The notes below the pieces were generated by a model. That model worked only from the letters and a program-made list of their open reading frames with translations. It was not told the origin of the DNA and ran no database searches. Shown here piece by piece: positions 16,670-30,784 of a DNA stretch of 64,000 nucleotides. Every line of letters begins with the position of its first letter. Position 1 is the stretch's first letter. The stretch covers positions 1 to 64,000 of the forward strand of contig NZ_PPSM01000008.1 in assembly GCF_002916655.1 (NCBI RefSeq), read 5' to 3'. Both the position numbers and the translations under genes were made by a program. Source of the stretch: Novosphingobium sp. HII-3 (GTDB lineage: Bacteria; Pseudomonadota; Alphaproteobacteria; Sphingomonadales; Sphingomonadaceae).

Positions 16670-18721
16670 ATGAGCGAGGTTGGCACTTACACGATTGACG
16701 GCGAGATCGGCATTGTTCTGGTCGACAACCCTCCGGTAAATGCTCTTGGCATCAAGACGCGTCGTGCCATTGCGGAAGGCTTTACAAAGTTCGCTGCAGA
16801 TGAAGCAGTGAAGGCGATCGTTCTGGCTTGTGGCGGCCGAACCTTCTTCGCTGGCGCGGACATCTCAGAATTCGACAAGCCCGTGGAATCTCCGGATTTG
16901 CTTGAAGTCATGGCTCAGATCGAAAGCAGTACAAAGCCAGTGGTGGCGGCAATCCATGGCACCGCACTTGGCGGCGGCTTCGAAGTTGCGCTCGTCTGCC
17001 ACTATCGCGTTGCGGTCCCCTCGGCGCTCGTTGGACTGCCTGAGGTCGCGCTCGGTCTGCTGCCCGGCGCTGGGGGCACTCAGCGCCTGCCGCGGATCGT
17101 CGGAGTAGAAGCCGCGCTCGACATCATCACTGGCGGCAAGCCGATCAAGGCGAAGAAGGCGCTCGAATTCGGCATGATCGACGCGCTGGCGACTGAGGGC
17201 AATCTGGTGGCCGACGCTGTTACTTTTGCACGAAGCGTACTGGCTCAGGGTAAGCCGCTGGCACGTGTGCGCGACCGTAACGAGAAGCTCGAAGCCGCGA
17301 AGGCCAACCCGGACGTCTTCGAAAACTATCTGAAGGCACACGCCCGCACATTTCGCGGCTTCAAGGCGCCACACAACATCGTGCGTGCGATCCAGGCCGC
17401 GGTCGAGACCAGCCCTGACTTTGACTCGGGTATGAAGCGCGAAAACGAATTGTTCCTCGAACTTGTCACCAGCACCGAGTCGCAAGCGCAGCGTTATTAC
17501 TTCTTCGCCGAGCGCGATACTACAAAGGTGCCGGACGTTCCCAAGGGAACGGCCACGATCCCGATTGCCCAGGTAGGCGTGATTGGGGCCGGCACGATGG
17601 GCGGCGGCATCGCCATGAACTTCCTCAATGTCGGCACGCCGGTCACGCTGGTCGAGATGAACCAGGACGCGCTAGATCGCGGAGTTGCCGTAATCCGTCG
17701 CAACTATGAGGCGTCTGCAAAACGCGGGCGGATGACGCAAGAGCAAGTCGAGCAGCGAATGGCGCTCATCAAGCCCGCAATCGGTCTCGAAGCCCTGGGC
17801 GATGTGGACCTCGTCATTGAGGCAGTCTTCGAAGAAATGGGCGTCAAGAAGGACGTCTTTGGCAAGCTCGATAGGATTGCAAAACCGGGAGCGATCCTGG
17901 CGACGAACACCTCCTTCCTCGATGTGAACGAGATCGCCGCGGCGACCACGAGGCCGGAATGGGTTGTCGGGCTACACTTCTTCTCGCCTGCGAATGTGAT
18001 GCGGCTTCTCGAAGTTGTGCGCGGCGAAAAGACTTCTCATGAGGTGATCGCCACATCGATGGCGCTCGGCAAGAAGATTGGCAAAGTTCCTGTCCTCAGC
18101 CGCGTTTGCTTTGGTTTTATCGCGAACCGGATCATGTTCCAACGCGCAGAGCAGGCGAATGAACTCATTCTCGAAGGGCCGACTCCGCAAGAGGTGGACG
18201 CCGCCATTTACAATTATGGCTTCGCCATGGGACCGTTCCAGATGAACGATTTGGTCGGTCTGGACGTTATTGGCCGTGAGAGCGCCGAACGAACCGTCAA
18301 CAGTGATCTGGTCAAGCTCGATCGGCTCGGCCAGAAGAAGAACGGTGGCTACTACGACTACGATGACAGCCGCAAAGCAACGCCGTCCCCGGTCGCAGCA
18401 GAGGTCATCGCCGATTTCGCCAAAAGCAAGGGCATTGTTAACACGGGTAGCCAGAGCGAGGAAAAAATCGTCGCTCGTCTTCTCTATCCTGTGGTCAATG
18501 AAGGCGCAAAGCTGCTCGAAGAAGGGATTGCCTTGCGCGCCTCGGATATCGATGTGGCGGCGATCCTCGGTTATAACTGGCCGGTTTACACTGGCGGGCC
18601 CATGTTTTGGGGACAATCGGTCGGTCTCCAGAAGGTCGTCGATGGGCTGCGTTCGCGCGGTATCGAACCTGCAAAGCTTCTGGTGGCGAAGGCCGCAGCA
18701 GGCGATAGCATCCTCAACTGA
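16670..18721 (+). CDS. Bifunctional enoyl-CoA hydratase/3-hydroxyacyl-CoA dehydrogenase (FadB/FadJ-like)
   Basis: This 683-residue enzyme hydrates enoyl-CoA and oxidises the 3-hydroxyacyl-CoA with NAD. The N-terminal crotonase domain (residues 1-190) has both catalytic Glu residues, in GGGFEVALVC and GLPEVALGLLPGAGGTQRL. The NAD domain begins near residue 300 with VGVIGAGTMGGGIAMNFLNV, followed by NTSFLDVNEIA and the catalytic His in GLHFFSPANVMRLLEVV; GFIANRIM starts the C-terminal helical domain. ATG 16670 follows AAGGTGGAG; an earlier ATG at 16634 lacks this. It is monocistronic with an operator-like motif upstream and a strong terminator downstream, and probably supplies the core hydration/dehydrogenation steps. 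Confidence 0.93.
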   Translation: MSEVGTYTIDGEIGIVLVDNPPVNALGIKTRRAIAEGFTKFAADEAVKAIVLACGGRTFFAGADISEFDKPVESPDLLEVMAQIESSTKPVVAAIHGTALGGGFEVALVCHYRVAVPSALVGLPEVALGLLPGAGGTQRLPRIVGVEAALDIITGGKPIKAKKALEFGMIDALATEGNLVADAVTFARSVLAQGKPLARVRDRNEKLEAAKANPDVFENYLKAHARTFRGFKAPHNIVRAIQAAVETSPDFDSGMKRENELFLELVTSTESQAQRYYFFAERDTTKVPDVPKGTATIPIAQVGVIGAGTMGGGIAMNFLNVGTPVTLVEMNQDALDRGVAVIRRNYEASAKRGRMTQEQVEQRMALIKPAIGLEALGDVDLVIEAVFEEMGVKKDVFGKLDRIAKPGAILATNTSFLDVNEIAAATTRPEWVVGLHFFSPANVMRLLEVVRGEKTSHEVIATSMALGKKIGKVPVLSRVCFGFIANRIMFQRAEQANELILEGPTPQEVDAAIYNYGFAMGPFQMNDLVGLDVIGRESAERTVNSDLVKLDRLGQKKNGGYYDYDDSRKATPSPVAAEVIADFAKSKGIVNTGSQSEEKIVARLLYPVVNEGAKLLEEGIALRASDIDVAAILGYNWPVYTGGPMFWGQSVGLQKVVDGLRSRGIEPAKLLVAKAAAGDSILN

Positions 18722-18730
18722 ACTATGCCG

Positions 18731-18765
18731 GAACGGTGCTTCGCGAGCATAGCGAAGCGCCGTTC
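18731..18765 (+). terminator. Strong hairpin terminator after the bifunctional enzyme
   Basis: GAACGGTGCTTCGC, a 7-base loop, then GCGAAGCGCCGTTC form a 14-bp stem with one mismatch, starting 10 bases after the stop codon. A TGATTGTATTGTAT stretch follows. This supports a single-gene transcript. Confidence 0.7.
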
Positions 18766-19864
18766 ACCTCTGATTGTATTGTATAGGGGATCGGTGCAAC
18801 GTGGCTCTTCGCACCTTGCACACTCGCGCTCGTCTTGATCTGATCGGTCACAGCAACGATGGTGTGTTGTGGGCTTTGCAGTGTGCGCGATCGTATTAGA
18901 CGTATTTCGCTCCAAAAGCGTCGCTGGTGGATGCCGCTGATCGGGCCAGGGGATGAGTCTCACCAGCGCGACGAAGCCCCCGCTTCCGCAATAACGGTTC
19001 AGAGCTGCCGTTCGACGCTTGGCGTACAGGCAGGTTGTAACCGATCGCCGTCTTCCCTTGAATTCAAACGATTCGGACGTGGCACCTCGCTGAGGAGCAG
19101 CGCGCAAGGCATCCTTTGACCGGCCTTGCGACTGCAACCGGCATTATCGGCCAAGGATGACAGATTAGGCGGTACCACACGCCTTATAGCAGCATGCCAA
19201 AGATAACAGGGTGAAACCCGGTGATCGCCCGATCAATTCGATCCCCCTTGCTTGCGACGGACCAGGCGCTGCATCCCCCCCGAGGTGTCGGTCGTGCATC
19301 CTTCTGATGCGACGCTCGCCAACTGCGCGAAGCCGGCGGAAGACCATCAGGCCTCGGTTGCACCGAGTTTCTCCAAGAGGCGCCTGTTCATCGCGCGCTG
19401 TTTCTTTATCATTCCACCCATGACCACATCATGGTGACCGCGCACTTCAAACATGGGTGTTACTCGATTGCGTACCGCGCTTCGCTGATAACTGGCAGCT
19501 ATACGATGGAGCTATCCAGAGACAAAGATGGGAGGATCTTCGTTCAAGACTGCATAGCTGAGGCTCTAAGCAAGTAAACTTCACGACTTAATCCGCTTGA
19601 CAATCTTCCGTCTGGCATTGTGATCCGCCGCAAATTGCCACGCTCCCTTCGATAACAATAGAGGCGCTGGCTCCTACGTTTTCGCTTATCATAGTCGAAG
19701 AAGATTGGTGATGACCGCTCCACCGGCACGACAAACCTTCGATGACTCGAACAATGGTTGCGCTCTTGTTGCGCGGCGATCTTGGTGAGACAGTAGCGGC
19801 GATCAGAATGAGACTCTGAGGCCGTGACGGGTGCGAGATTGTCGCGGTGCGACAGGCAATGCAA
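18766..19864. other. Gene-free, apparently decayed DNA
   Basis: About 1.1 kb with only short frames and no conserved motif in any frame. Base composition is more AT-rich than the operons around it. It borders the IS21 mosaic and is probably debris of insertion and deletion. Confidence 0.5.
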
Positions 19865-19905
19865 GGTCAGTTTTGCGTTGATTGCCGCCCCGCGACAGCG
19901 GGGTC

Positions 19906-20700
19906 TCAGGTTGATTGTCGCTGGAGAGCGGCACGGCGTCTGTAGCTCTCGACGTTCATTTCGAAGATGGTGGCGTGGTGTACGAGGCGATCCATGGCCG
20001 CGAGCGTCATGGCCGGATCCGGAAAGATCCTGGACCAGTCGCCGAATGGCTGGTTGGCGGTGATGAGGGATGATCGACTTTCGTAGCGAGCGCTGATCAG
20101 TTCGAAGAGGACGGAGGTTTCGGTCTGGTCCTTGGTGACGTAGGCGAGATCGTCGAGCACCAGCAGGTGGTATTTGTCGAGCTTGGCGATAGCGCTTTCG
20201 AGGGCAAGCTCGCGGCGTGCGACCTGGAGTTTCTGGACCAGATCCGAGGTACGGGTAAACAGGACGCGCCAGCCTGCTTCGACAAGTGCCATGCCGATTG
20301 CTGCGGCGAGATGGCTTTTTCCGCCGCCGGGTCCGCCGATCATGATGAGATTGGCGCCTTTCTCGAGCCAGCTGTCGCCGGCGCACAGCGCCAAGATGTG
20401 GGCCTTGGAGATCATCGGCACGGCGGTGAAGTCGAAGGTGTCGAGGGTTTTGCCCGGTGACAGGCGCGCCTCTGCCAGATGCCGCTCGATGCGCCGCCGA
20501 TCTCGTTCGGCGATCTCGTGCTCGGCGAGCGCTGCGAGGAAGCGGGTCGCTGGCCACGCCTCCTTGTCGGCGCGCTCAGCAAACTGGGGCCAGGCTGCGG
20601 ATTCCGACGATCGCGCGCAGGCATTCCAATCTGATGCCGCGCAGCGTTCCGATCTGATCGCGCGCACTTGAAGCGGCTGATCGTTGGCTGTCGATGTCAC
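19906..20700 (-). CDS. istB: IS21-family helper ATPase IstB
   Basis: This 264-residue AAA+ protein helps the IstA transposase select target DNA. Walker A is GGPGGGKSHLAAAIG (about residue 122), Walker B is HLLVLDDLAYVTKDQ, and the C-terminus LVHHATIFEMNVESYRRRAA is typical of the family. The first 35 residues are atypical. The adjacent frame reads DQIGTLRGIRLECLRAI, closer to the expected IstB start before WPQFAERADKE, so a frameshift near 20600 is likely and function is doubtful. No intact IstA accompanies it. Confidence 0.85.
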   Translation of the reverse strand: MTSTANDQPLQVRAIRSERCAASDWNACARSSESAAWPQFAERADKEAWPATRFLAALAEHEIAERDRRRIERHLAEARLSPGKTLDTFDFTAVPMISKAHILALCAGDSWLEKGANLIMIGGPGGGKSHLAAAIGMALVEAGWRVLFTRTSDLVQKLQVARRELALESAIAKLDKYHLLVLDDLAYVTKDQTETSVLFELISARYESRSSLITANQPFGDWSRIFPDPAMTLAAMDRLVHHATIFEMNVESYRRRAALQRQST

Positions 20701-20717
20701 CTATGTCGGTGATGCGG

Positions 20718-22205
<1,488 letters not shown>

Positions 22206-22943
22206 ATGAAAGCACTGGTCGAACGCGCGGACTACCAAGGATGGTCGCTGCTCTCACTAAATCGCCCAGAAAAGCTCAACGCGCTGACGGTGCCGCTTTT
22301 TCACGAGTTGCGCGGCCACATTGAGGCACTGCGGGTGGATGAGAACGTACGCTGCGTGATGTTGCGTGGCGCCGGCAAGTGCTTTTCCGCAGGTCATGAT
22401 CTCGACGACATCGCAAACGGAGAAGAAGTTCCCTCACTAGGGTGGCACAGCGAAACACTCCGTCTGATGGAGAAGATGCCTAAGCCGGTGATAGCGGCGG
22501 TTCACGGCCACTGTTACACCGGTGCGTTAGAGGTCGCCCTTGCCTGCGACTTCATCATCGCAGCGGACAACGCGCGCTTTGGCGATACGCACGCAAAATG
22601 GGCTTTAACGCCGATCTGGGGCATGAGCCAGCGGCTTCCGCGGCGGGTTGGCATAGCGACTGCCAAGCGCCTGATGTTCACAGCCGACATCATCGACGCC
22701 GACGAAGCAGTTCGAATCGGACTTGCCGAAACAGCCGTGCCGCTGACTGATTTCGATCATGAGATCGAAGCGGTCGCTACTCGCATCGCTGCCAATTCGC
22801 CTCATACGCATCGCGCCAACAAGCGCTTGCTGGAGGCGAGCGAAGGCTGGCCTATCGACGCCGGGCTGCAGTGGGAGATTACCGAGAACGAGGGACTCGG
22901 GGCCGACGCGCAGGATCGTATCGCAGCCTTCACCCGACGCTAG
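22206..22943 (+). CDS. Crotonase-family protein (enoyl-CoA hydratase/isomerase)
   Basis: A 245-residue crotonase with LNRPEKLNALTVPL, the oxyanion region GKCFSAGHDLDDIAN and VHGHCYTGALEVALACDF, which keeps the first catalytic Glu. The second hydratase Glu is missing (GDTHAKWALTPIWGMSQRL). The protein may be a hydratase variant, isomerase or decarboxylase. It is isolated, flanked by IS21 debris upstream and about 1.1 kb of decayed DNA downstream, yet the frame is intact. A weak operator-like sequence lies about 100 bases upstream. Confidence 0.8.
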   Translation: MKALVERADYQGWSLLSLNRPEKLNALTVPLFHELRGHIEALRVDENVRCVMLRGAGKCFSAGHDLDDIANGEEVPSLGWHSETLRLMEKMPKPVIAAVHGHCYTGALEVALACDFIIAADNARFGDTHAKWALTPIWGMSQRLPRRVGIATAKRLMFTADIIDADEAVRIGLAETAVPLTDFDHEIEAVATRIAANSPHTHRANKRLLEASEGWPIDAGLQWEITENEGLGADAQDRIAAFTRR

Positions 22944-24097
22944 CGATCCCATCGTACCGCCCAGTGCGAGCCGAAGCAATCGGGCCTAACCGGATTGTTC
23001 TAGGTGCTTCAAGGCGCAAGTCCCGGCTTGGCAATATTCGCATGCCGGTTCGGCCACCACGCTTGCCAACCATCATGAGGGACCGGCTGGGTTCCCCCGG
23101 AAAGGTCCCTTTGCGAAGACTGGCGACAGGCCTCCTACAAAGATCATCGGAGGACGAAGGGCTCACGCCTCACATACGTAGCGACGATGGCGTGCCTTAA
23201 TCGGTGACGAGGTAGCGCTCGATCAACGCTTGCGCGTCTCCGGCGGAAGCCAAGCACGATGCGAAGTTGAGAATTGAGGCTCCCCGGCCGTTCGGAAATC
23301 TGAACCTCTACGCTCGCGATGTACATAGGATCGACCGAAACCACCGCCTAGAAGGCTGCTTGAGACGGCAAGATGCCACGCGCTGTAACACCTCAGGCGT
23401 GGTCCAGCAACGCATCTCGGCAGGGCATGTTGTTGAATGTGACGTAGTCGCTCACCGAGGCGATGACATGCAAACCGGGAGGTAATGCAACAACTTGCCC
23501 GGTCTCCCGATGCGGTCCTTACTGGAGACGCAGTTAAGCACCGCCGGCTCCTCGCAGTGGGCGAGCCGCGCGCAATACAGCGTGTAGAGACCGCTTTAGT
23601 GGGATAGATGTGTGCCGCTTAAGTTGCCTCGCATCAGTATATCCACAACGCTGACGCTCTCCGGTCGGGCGCCTATCGACGCCGGCTCACGGCCGATTTC
23701 CGCCGCGCTTGCGTTAACTCGGTTCTCCGATTGACCGTCATTAAACATGATCTCGGCTGCGCGGCCGGCGGCCAGAGACATCAAAGCACGCGCTCTGCTG
23801 GCCACGAAGGTAGAAGGCGATAGCAAGGTGCACCGCGAGATCCGCATCGCTTGCATCGAAGTGCTCAGCGGATCTCAGCGGCGCATCGGTGCGCACCTCT
23901 CCACCGACGACCATGGCGTAAGGCGTAGTGACGGAAGCTGTAGATGCTCTTGAGATTGAAGTTCGCAGTCACGCGCACGCCTACGGGCAACCGCTCTGAG
24001 CGCGAGCCTGGACAATCACTCATGAACCGCGATGAGATCGTTCTGTCCCAAGCGCGTCCCCCGGCGGTCGGCCCGACGAAAGGGATGTCGCGAAGCA
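22944..24097. other. Gene-free, apparently decayed DNA
   Basis: About 1.15 kb. Short frames occur on both strands; two minus-strand fragments (ends near 23200 and 23865) look faintly like worn coding sequence, for instance VRVTANFNLKSIYSFRHYAL, but I cannot assign a family. Nothing intact is supported. Confidence 0.5.
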
Positions 24098-25330
24098 TCA
24101 CAGCCTCAATGCAGTCTTCGCCAAGATGTTGCGCTGGATTTCGTTCGACCCTGCATAGATCGATCCGGCGCGCTCATTCATGTAGCGGAGTGGAGCGATC
24201 GCCTGCCACACCCCGCCCGACACATACCCGTTCGCCGGTGGGGTATAATCGATCACTGGCCCACCTGGTCGGGTTGCATGCGGCTGATAGACCGTGCCTT
24301 GCGCGGCTGCTGCCTCTAGCGCTATCTCGGTCACGTACTGCTGCAACTCGGTGCCAAGAACCTTCATTACCGACGAGAAGACTCCAACACTGCCACTGCC
24401 ACTTGTTTCAGACATGATCCGAAACTCAAATATTTCGAGCACGTCGGTGCGGATGCGAGCGTCGGCGAGCTTGGCCGCGAAAATCGGATCGTCGATCAAC
24501 GTCTCACCAGTGTCCGAAGGTTGCTGTGCGGCTGCCTCGGCTAGCGCTGCGAGGCGAACCTGAAGCTCGGGCGCATAGGCCGAACCGCCGCGTTCGAACT
24601 CAAGCAAATACTTGGCGACGGTCCATCCCTTGCCGACCTCGCCGAGCACATTCTTCTTAGGCACACGCACATTGTCGAAAAAGACCTGATTTTGGACCTG
24701 CTCGCCCGATGTCATCGCGAGCGGCGCGACCTTGATGCCAGGCGTATTCATTGGAATCAGCAGGAAAGTGATTCCCTGCTGCTGCTTTGCCTCGCGCGAT
24801 GTTCGCACGAGGCAGAATATCCAGTTGGCTTCGCCCGCATGCGTCGTCCAGATCTTCGAACCATTGCAGATGAAGTCATCGCCGTCCTCAACCGCGCTCA
24901 TCTGGAGCGAAGCAAGGTCGGAGCCGGAGCCAGGCTCAGAATAGCCCTGGCACCAAAAGTGCTCGCCGGTCAGGATGCGCGGGAGGAAGAACGCCTTCTG
25001 CTCCTCCGTGCCGAACCGCGCGATGACATGAGCGACCATCTGGATGCCCATCGGAGACACAGGGGGCGCACCTGCAGTGACCCGCTCGCGCGAAAAGATG
25101 TAGTGCTGGAGTGTCGTCCAATCGCAACCGCCATGCTCGACTGGCCAGCTGGGCGCGGCCCAGCCCTTCTCGTGCAGAACCGCCTGCCATGCCATGCCAG
25201 CTTCGTGGTCGGCATAGACGCTTGTCATCAGGCTGCCCGCGTCACGCGCTTCAGATGTCAAATTTTCGGCGAAGAACGCGCGCACCTCGTCACGAAACGC
25301 GAGTTCCTTGTCGCTCCAGTCCAGATCCAT
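24098..25330 (-). CDS. Acyl-CoA dehydrogenase, FadE29/PimC-like
   Basis: A 410-residue ACAD: GWAAPSWPVEHGGCDW near residue 57, the FAD motif CQGYSEPGSGSDLASL near residue 125, NGSKIWTTHAGEANWIFCLV and AGSNEIQRNILAKTALRL at the C-terminus. The layout matches large subunits of heteromeric ACADs acting on bulky acyl-CoAs, as in steroid side-chain or pimelate catabolism. It is the last gene of the three-gene operon thiolase-like fusion, NMO, ACAD, with a 10-base gap after the NMO gene. Confidence 0.9.
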   Translation of the reverse strand: MDLDWSDKELAFRDEVRAFFAENLTSEARDAGSLMTSVYADHEAGMAWQAVLHEKGWAAPSWPVEHGGCDWTTLQHYIFSRERVTAGAPPVSPMGIQMVAHVIARFGTEEQKAFFLPRILTGEHFWCQGYSEPGSGSDLASLQMSAVEDGDDFICNGSKIWTTHAGEANWIFCLVRTSREAKQQQGITFLLIPMNTPGIKVAPLAMTSGEQVQNQVFFDNVRVPKKNVLGEVGKGWTVAKYLLEFERGGSAYAPELQVRLAALAEAAAQQPSDTGETLIDDPIFAAKLADARIRTDVLEIFEFRIMSETSGSGSVGVFSSVMKVLGTELQQYVTEIALEAAAAQGTVYQPHATRPGGPVIDYTPPANGYVSGGVWQAIAPLRYMNERAGSIYAGSNEIQRNILAKTALRL

Positions 25331-25340
25331 TTCGTGTGTC

Positions 25341-28683
<3,343 letters not shown>

Positions 28684-28791
28684 TCACCGTACGAACGTAG
28701 CCAGCGTACCTTCATCCCGTATGAAGACCTCCCGCTGCCCGCCGCCCGCTTGCCTTGCCTCGCCCTCCGCCTGATACAGCCAGTTGATCAT
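28684..28791 (-). CDS. Possible 35-residue leader ORF
   Basis: ATG 28791 opens a 35-codon frame starting MINWLYQAEGEARQAGGGQR, whose TGA stop is immediately followed by the GTG start of the thiolase-like fusion. It has no convincing ribosome-binding site and no recognised family. It could be a coupled leader, a small protein or chance. Confidence 0.3.
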   Translation of the reverse strand: MINWLYQAEGEARQAGGGQREVFIRDEGTLATFVR

Positions 28792-28916
28792 CGCGATGGC
28801 ACAATGCCCGCGCCGCTTGCCCCAGCATGATTCGAACCGAGCCTGACCGGCACCTCACACAAACACACGGAGCGAAGTGCATATGGCGATACAAAGTCGG
28901 TTGCTAAAACGCAAGC

Positions 28917-28935
28917 TTAATTGATCGCTTAAATA
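28917..28935 (+). promoter_or_regulatory. Putative operator, copy 4 of the 19-bp motif
   Basis: TTAATTGATCGCTTAAATA lies between the end of the APH-kinase gene (stop at 28952) and the minus-strand operon starting at 28683. It is 234 bases upstream of that start, farther than most copies; the small frame at 28684-28791 lies between. Confidence 0.6.
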
Positions 28936-28951
28936 CTTTCATGAAGTGCCT

Positions 28952-29995
28952 TTACAGGATGCCGCGTGCAATTGAGCGCTGAGCCTTAGCGAGCAATATA
29001 AGCGCTTGTGCATGCAGCCGATCACCGACCTCCCGGTCCGCTCTCCCCGCGATCGCTCGAGCGTTCGATCCTTCTAGGAGGATCGCGAGTTTGTAGCAGG
29101 CAAGCACTTTGTACCAGAGCATCGCGGAGGTATCACGCTGAGAATTCGTGACATAGTGTGCGATGAGTTCGGCGATTGTGGGAAAGCCGTCGGACGGTTC
29201 AAGCCGCGTAATGGGCTGCACCTCGTCCTCATCGTCCGGACATGTCGAGATCAGCCATCCCATATCGATCAAAGGATCGCCAACGGACGCAAGCTCCCAG
29301 TCGACAATGGCGGCAAGCTCAGGGCCATCTGTTCGGAACATCACGTTGGCGAGATGGTAGTCGCCGTGAATGATTCCAGGCGTGAAGGACGTGGGGCAGT
29401 GCTCATCCAACCACGTGCCGACCGCCTCAACGCCAGAGAGGCTATCCCTGCGCCAGCCTCCGTGACTGGCATAGCCTTCATACTGCTTGCGCCAGCGCGT
29501 CGCCTGACGCTCGAGATAGTTCTCGAGTCGGCCCATATCGCCAAGCCCCGCGGCAAACGGGTCGATTCGTCCGAGCGCCAGCGCCCCATCCACCATCGCA
29601 AACCCCATCCGGCGGCGGATCGCAGGATCTTCGGCATGCAGGGCAGGCATACCCACAGTCGCGTTGAAGCCTTCAACCGGCTCCATCAGGTAGAAGGCGG
29701 AGCCGAGCACCTCTTCGTCAGAACATGCGGCAATCAGACCAGGATGCGGCACGTCCGAACCCGCCAGCGCCCGCAGGATGCGAGCTTCGCGCCGCATCGT
29801 CTCGCTGCCATTGGCGATGCTGTGAAGAGGAGGCCGACGAAGGACGAACGTGCGGGCGCCGCGCGTGAAGCGAAGCAGGACATTCTGCGTGCCTCCGGTT
29901 AAAGGGACCACATCGTCGATGACGCCGGACTCGAGCCCCTGTCCATCCATCCAGGCGGCCAGACAATCGAGGTCGACGAGAGAACGCCATTCCAT
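28952..29995 (-). CDS. APH-fold phosphotransferase (ACAD-associated kinase)
   Basis: This 347-residue kinase-fold protein has N-lobe motifs LTGGTQNVLLRFTRG and FVLRRPP, the catalytic loop HGDYHLANVMF and the metal-binding IVDWELASVGDPLIDMGW. All catalytic residues appear present. It is the last gene of a long minus-strand operon (from 34755), 9 bases after an SDR gene. By family context it may phosphorylate a hydroxyacyl-CoA intermediate. It is the most divergent of the four kinases here and the only one without an ACAD in its own operon. Confidence 0.85.
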   Translation of the reverse strand: MEWRSLVDLDCLAAWMDGQGLESGVIDDVVPLTGGTQNVLLRFTRGARTFVLRRPPLHSIANGSETMRREARILRALAGSDVPHPGLIAACSDEEVLGSAFYLMEPVEGFNATVGMPALHAEDPAIRRRMGFAMVDGALALGRIDPFAAGLGDMGRLENYLERQATRWRKQYEGYASHGGWRRDSLSGVEAVGTWLDEHCPTSFTPGIIHGDYHLANVMFRTDGPELAAIVDWELASVGDPLIDMGWLISTCPDDEDEVQPITRLEPSDGFPTIAELIAHYVTNSQRDTSAMLWYKVLACYKLAILLEGSNARAIAGRADREVGDRLHAQALILLAKAQRSIARGIL

Positions 29996-30004
29996 GGAAA
30001 AACC

Positions 30005-30784
30005 TTAAGCGTTGCGGACGGTGAGTCCGCCGTCGACCGGGATGATCGCGCCGGTGATGAACGAGGCTGCCGGGACGCACAGACTAAGAGAGATATGCGC
30101 GACCTCCTCAGGCCTACCATAGCGGCGTAGCGCGGTGCGTCGCTTCGCGTATGCGGCCTTGTCCTCATCCGTGATCGACGCAGTCATCGCGGTATCGATC
30201 GGCCCTGGGCAGATACAGTTGACCGTGATGCCGTCGCGCCCCAACTCTACCGCGAGCGAACGCGTCAGGCCGATCACACCACTCTTGGCCGCGCTATACG
30301 CGCTGAGACCAGCCGTCGCACCGAGCCCCTCAGTCGAAGCGATGTTGAGAATGCGGGGGTTTGGAGAGCGCCGCAGGAATGGTAGCGCAGCACGCACAAC
30401 CAGCGGCTGGGCGGTGAGCAGGACGGCGAGATGCCGGTTCCAATTGGCCCCATAGTCGTCGGCATCGATGGCCGACATGGCGGATATCCCGGCGTTGTTC
30501 ACGACCACATCAAGCCCGCCGAAGGCTCCGGCAGCCTGTTCGACCGCCGGTGCGATCCGGTCCGCTTCGGCGAGGTCCAGCGCGAATGCGGCCCCAATGC
30601 CGCCTTCGCCTAGTATCTCTTCGGCAACAGCCTCCGCCGCTTCGGCATTTCGATCCACCACCGCAACCTTCGCGCCCTCCCGCGCGAACACGACTGCCAT
30701 CGCCCGGCCCATGCCGCTGCCCGCGCCCGTGATGAACGCGGCAGCGCCCTGAAGCGAGCGGTTCAGTCTCGGGAGCGGGGTCAC
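30005..30784 (-). CDS. Short-chain dehydrogenase/reductase
   Basis: A 259-residue classical SDR: cofactor motif TGAGSGMGRAMA near residue 20, VVNNAGIS near residue 95, catalytic Ser in NIASTEG, YSAAK and CICPGPIDTAMT. Asp in VAVVDRN at the end of beta-2 suggests NAD rather than NADP. It overlaps the upstream SDR stop by 4 bases (30781-30784) and precedes the APH-kinase gene by 9 bases. Likely a hydroxyacyl-CoA or secondary-alcohol dehydrogenase of the pathway. Confidence 0.9.
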   Translation of the reverse strand: MTPLPRLNRSLQGAAAFITGAGSGMGRAMAVVFAREGAKVAVVDRNAEAAEAVAEEILGEGGIGAAFALDLAEADRIAPAVEQAAGAFGGLDVVVNNAGISAMSAIDADDYGANWNRHLAVLLTAQPLVVRAALPFLRRSPNPRILNIASTEGLGATAGLSAYSAAKSGVIGLTRSLAVELGRDGITVNCICPGPIDTAMTASITDEDKAAYAKRRTALRRYGRPEEVAHISLSLCVPAASFITGAIIPVDGGLTVRNA

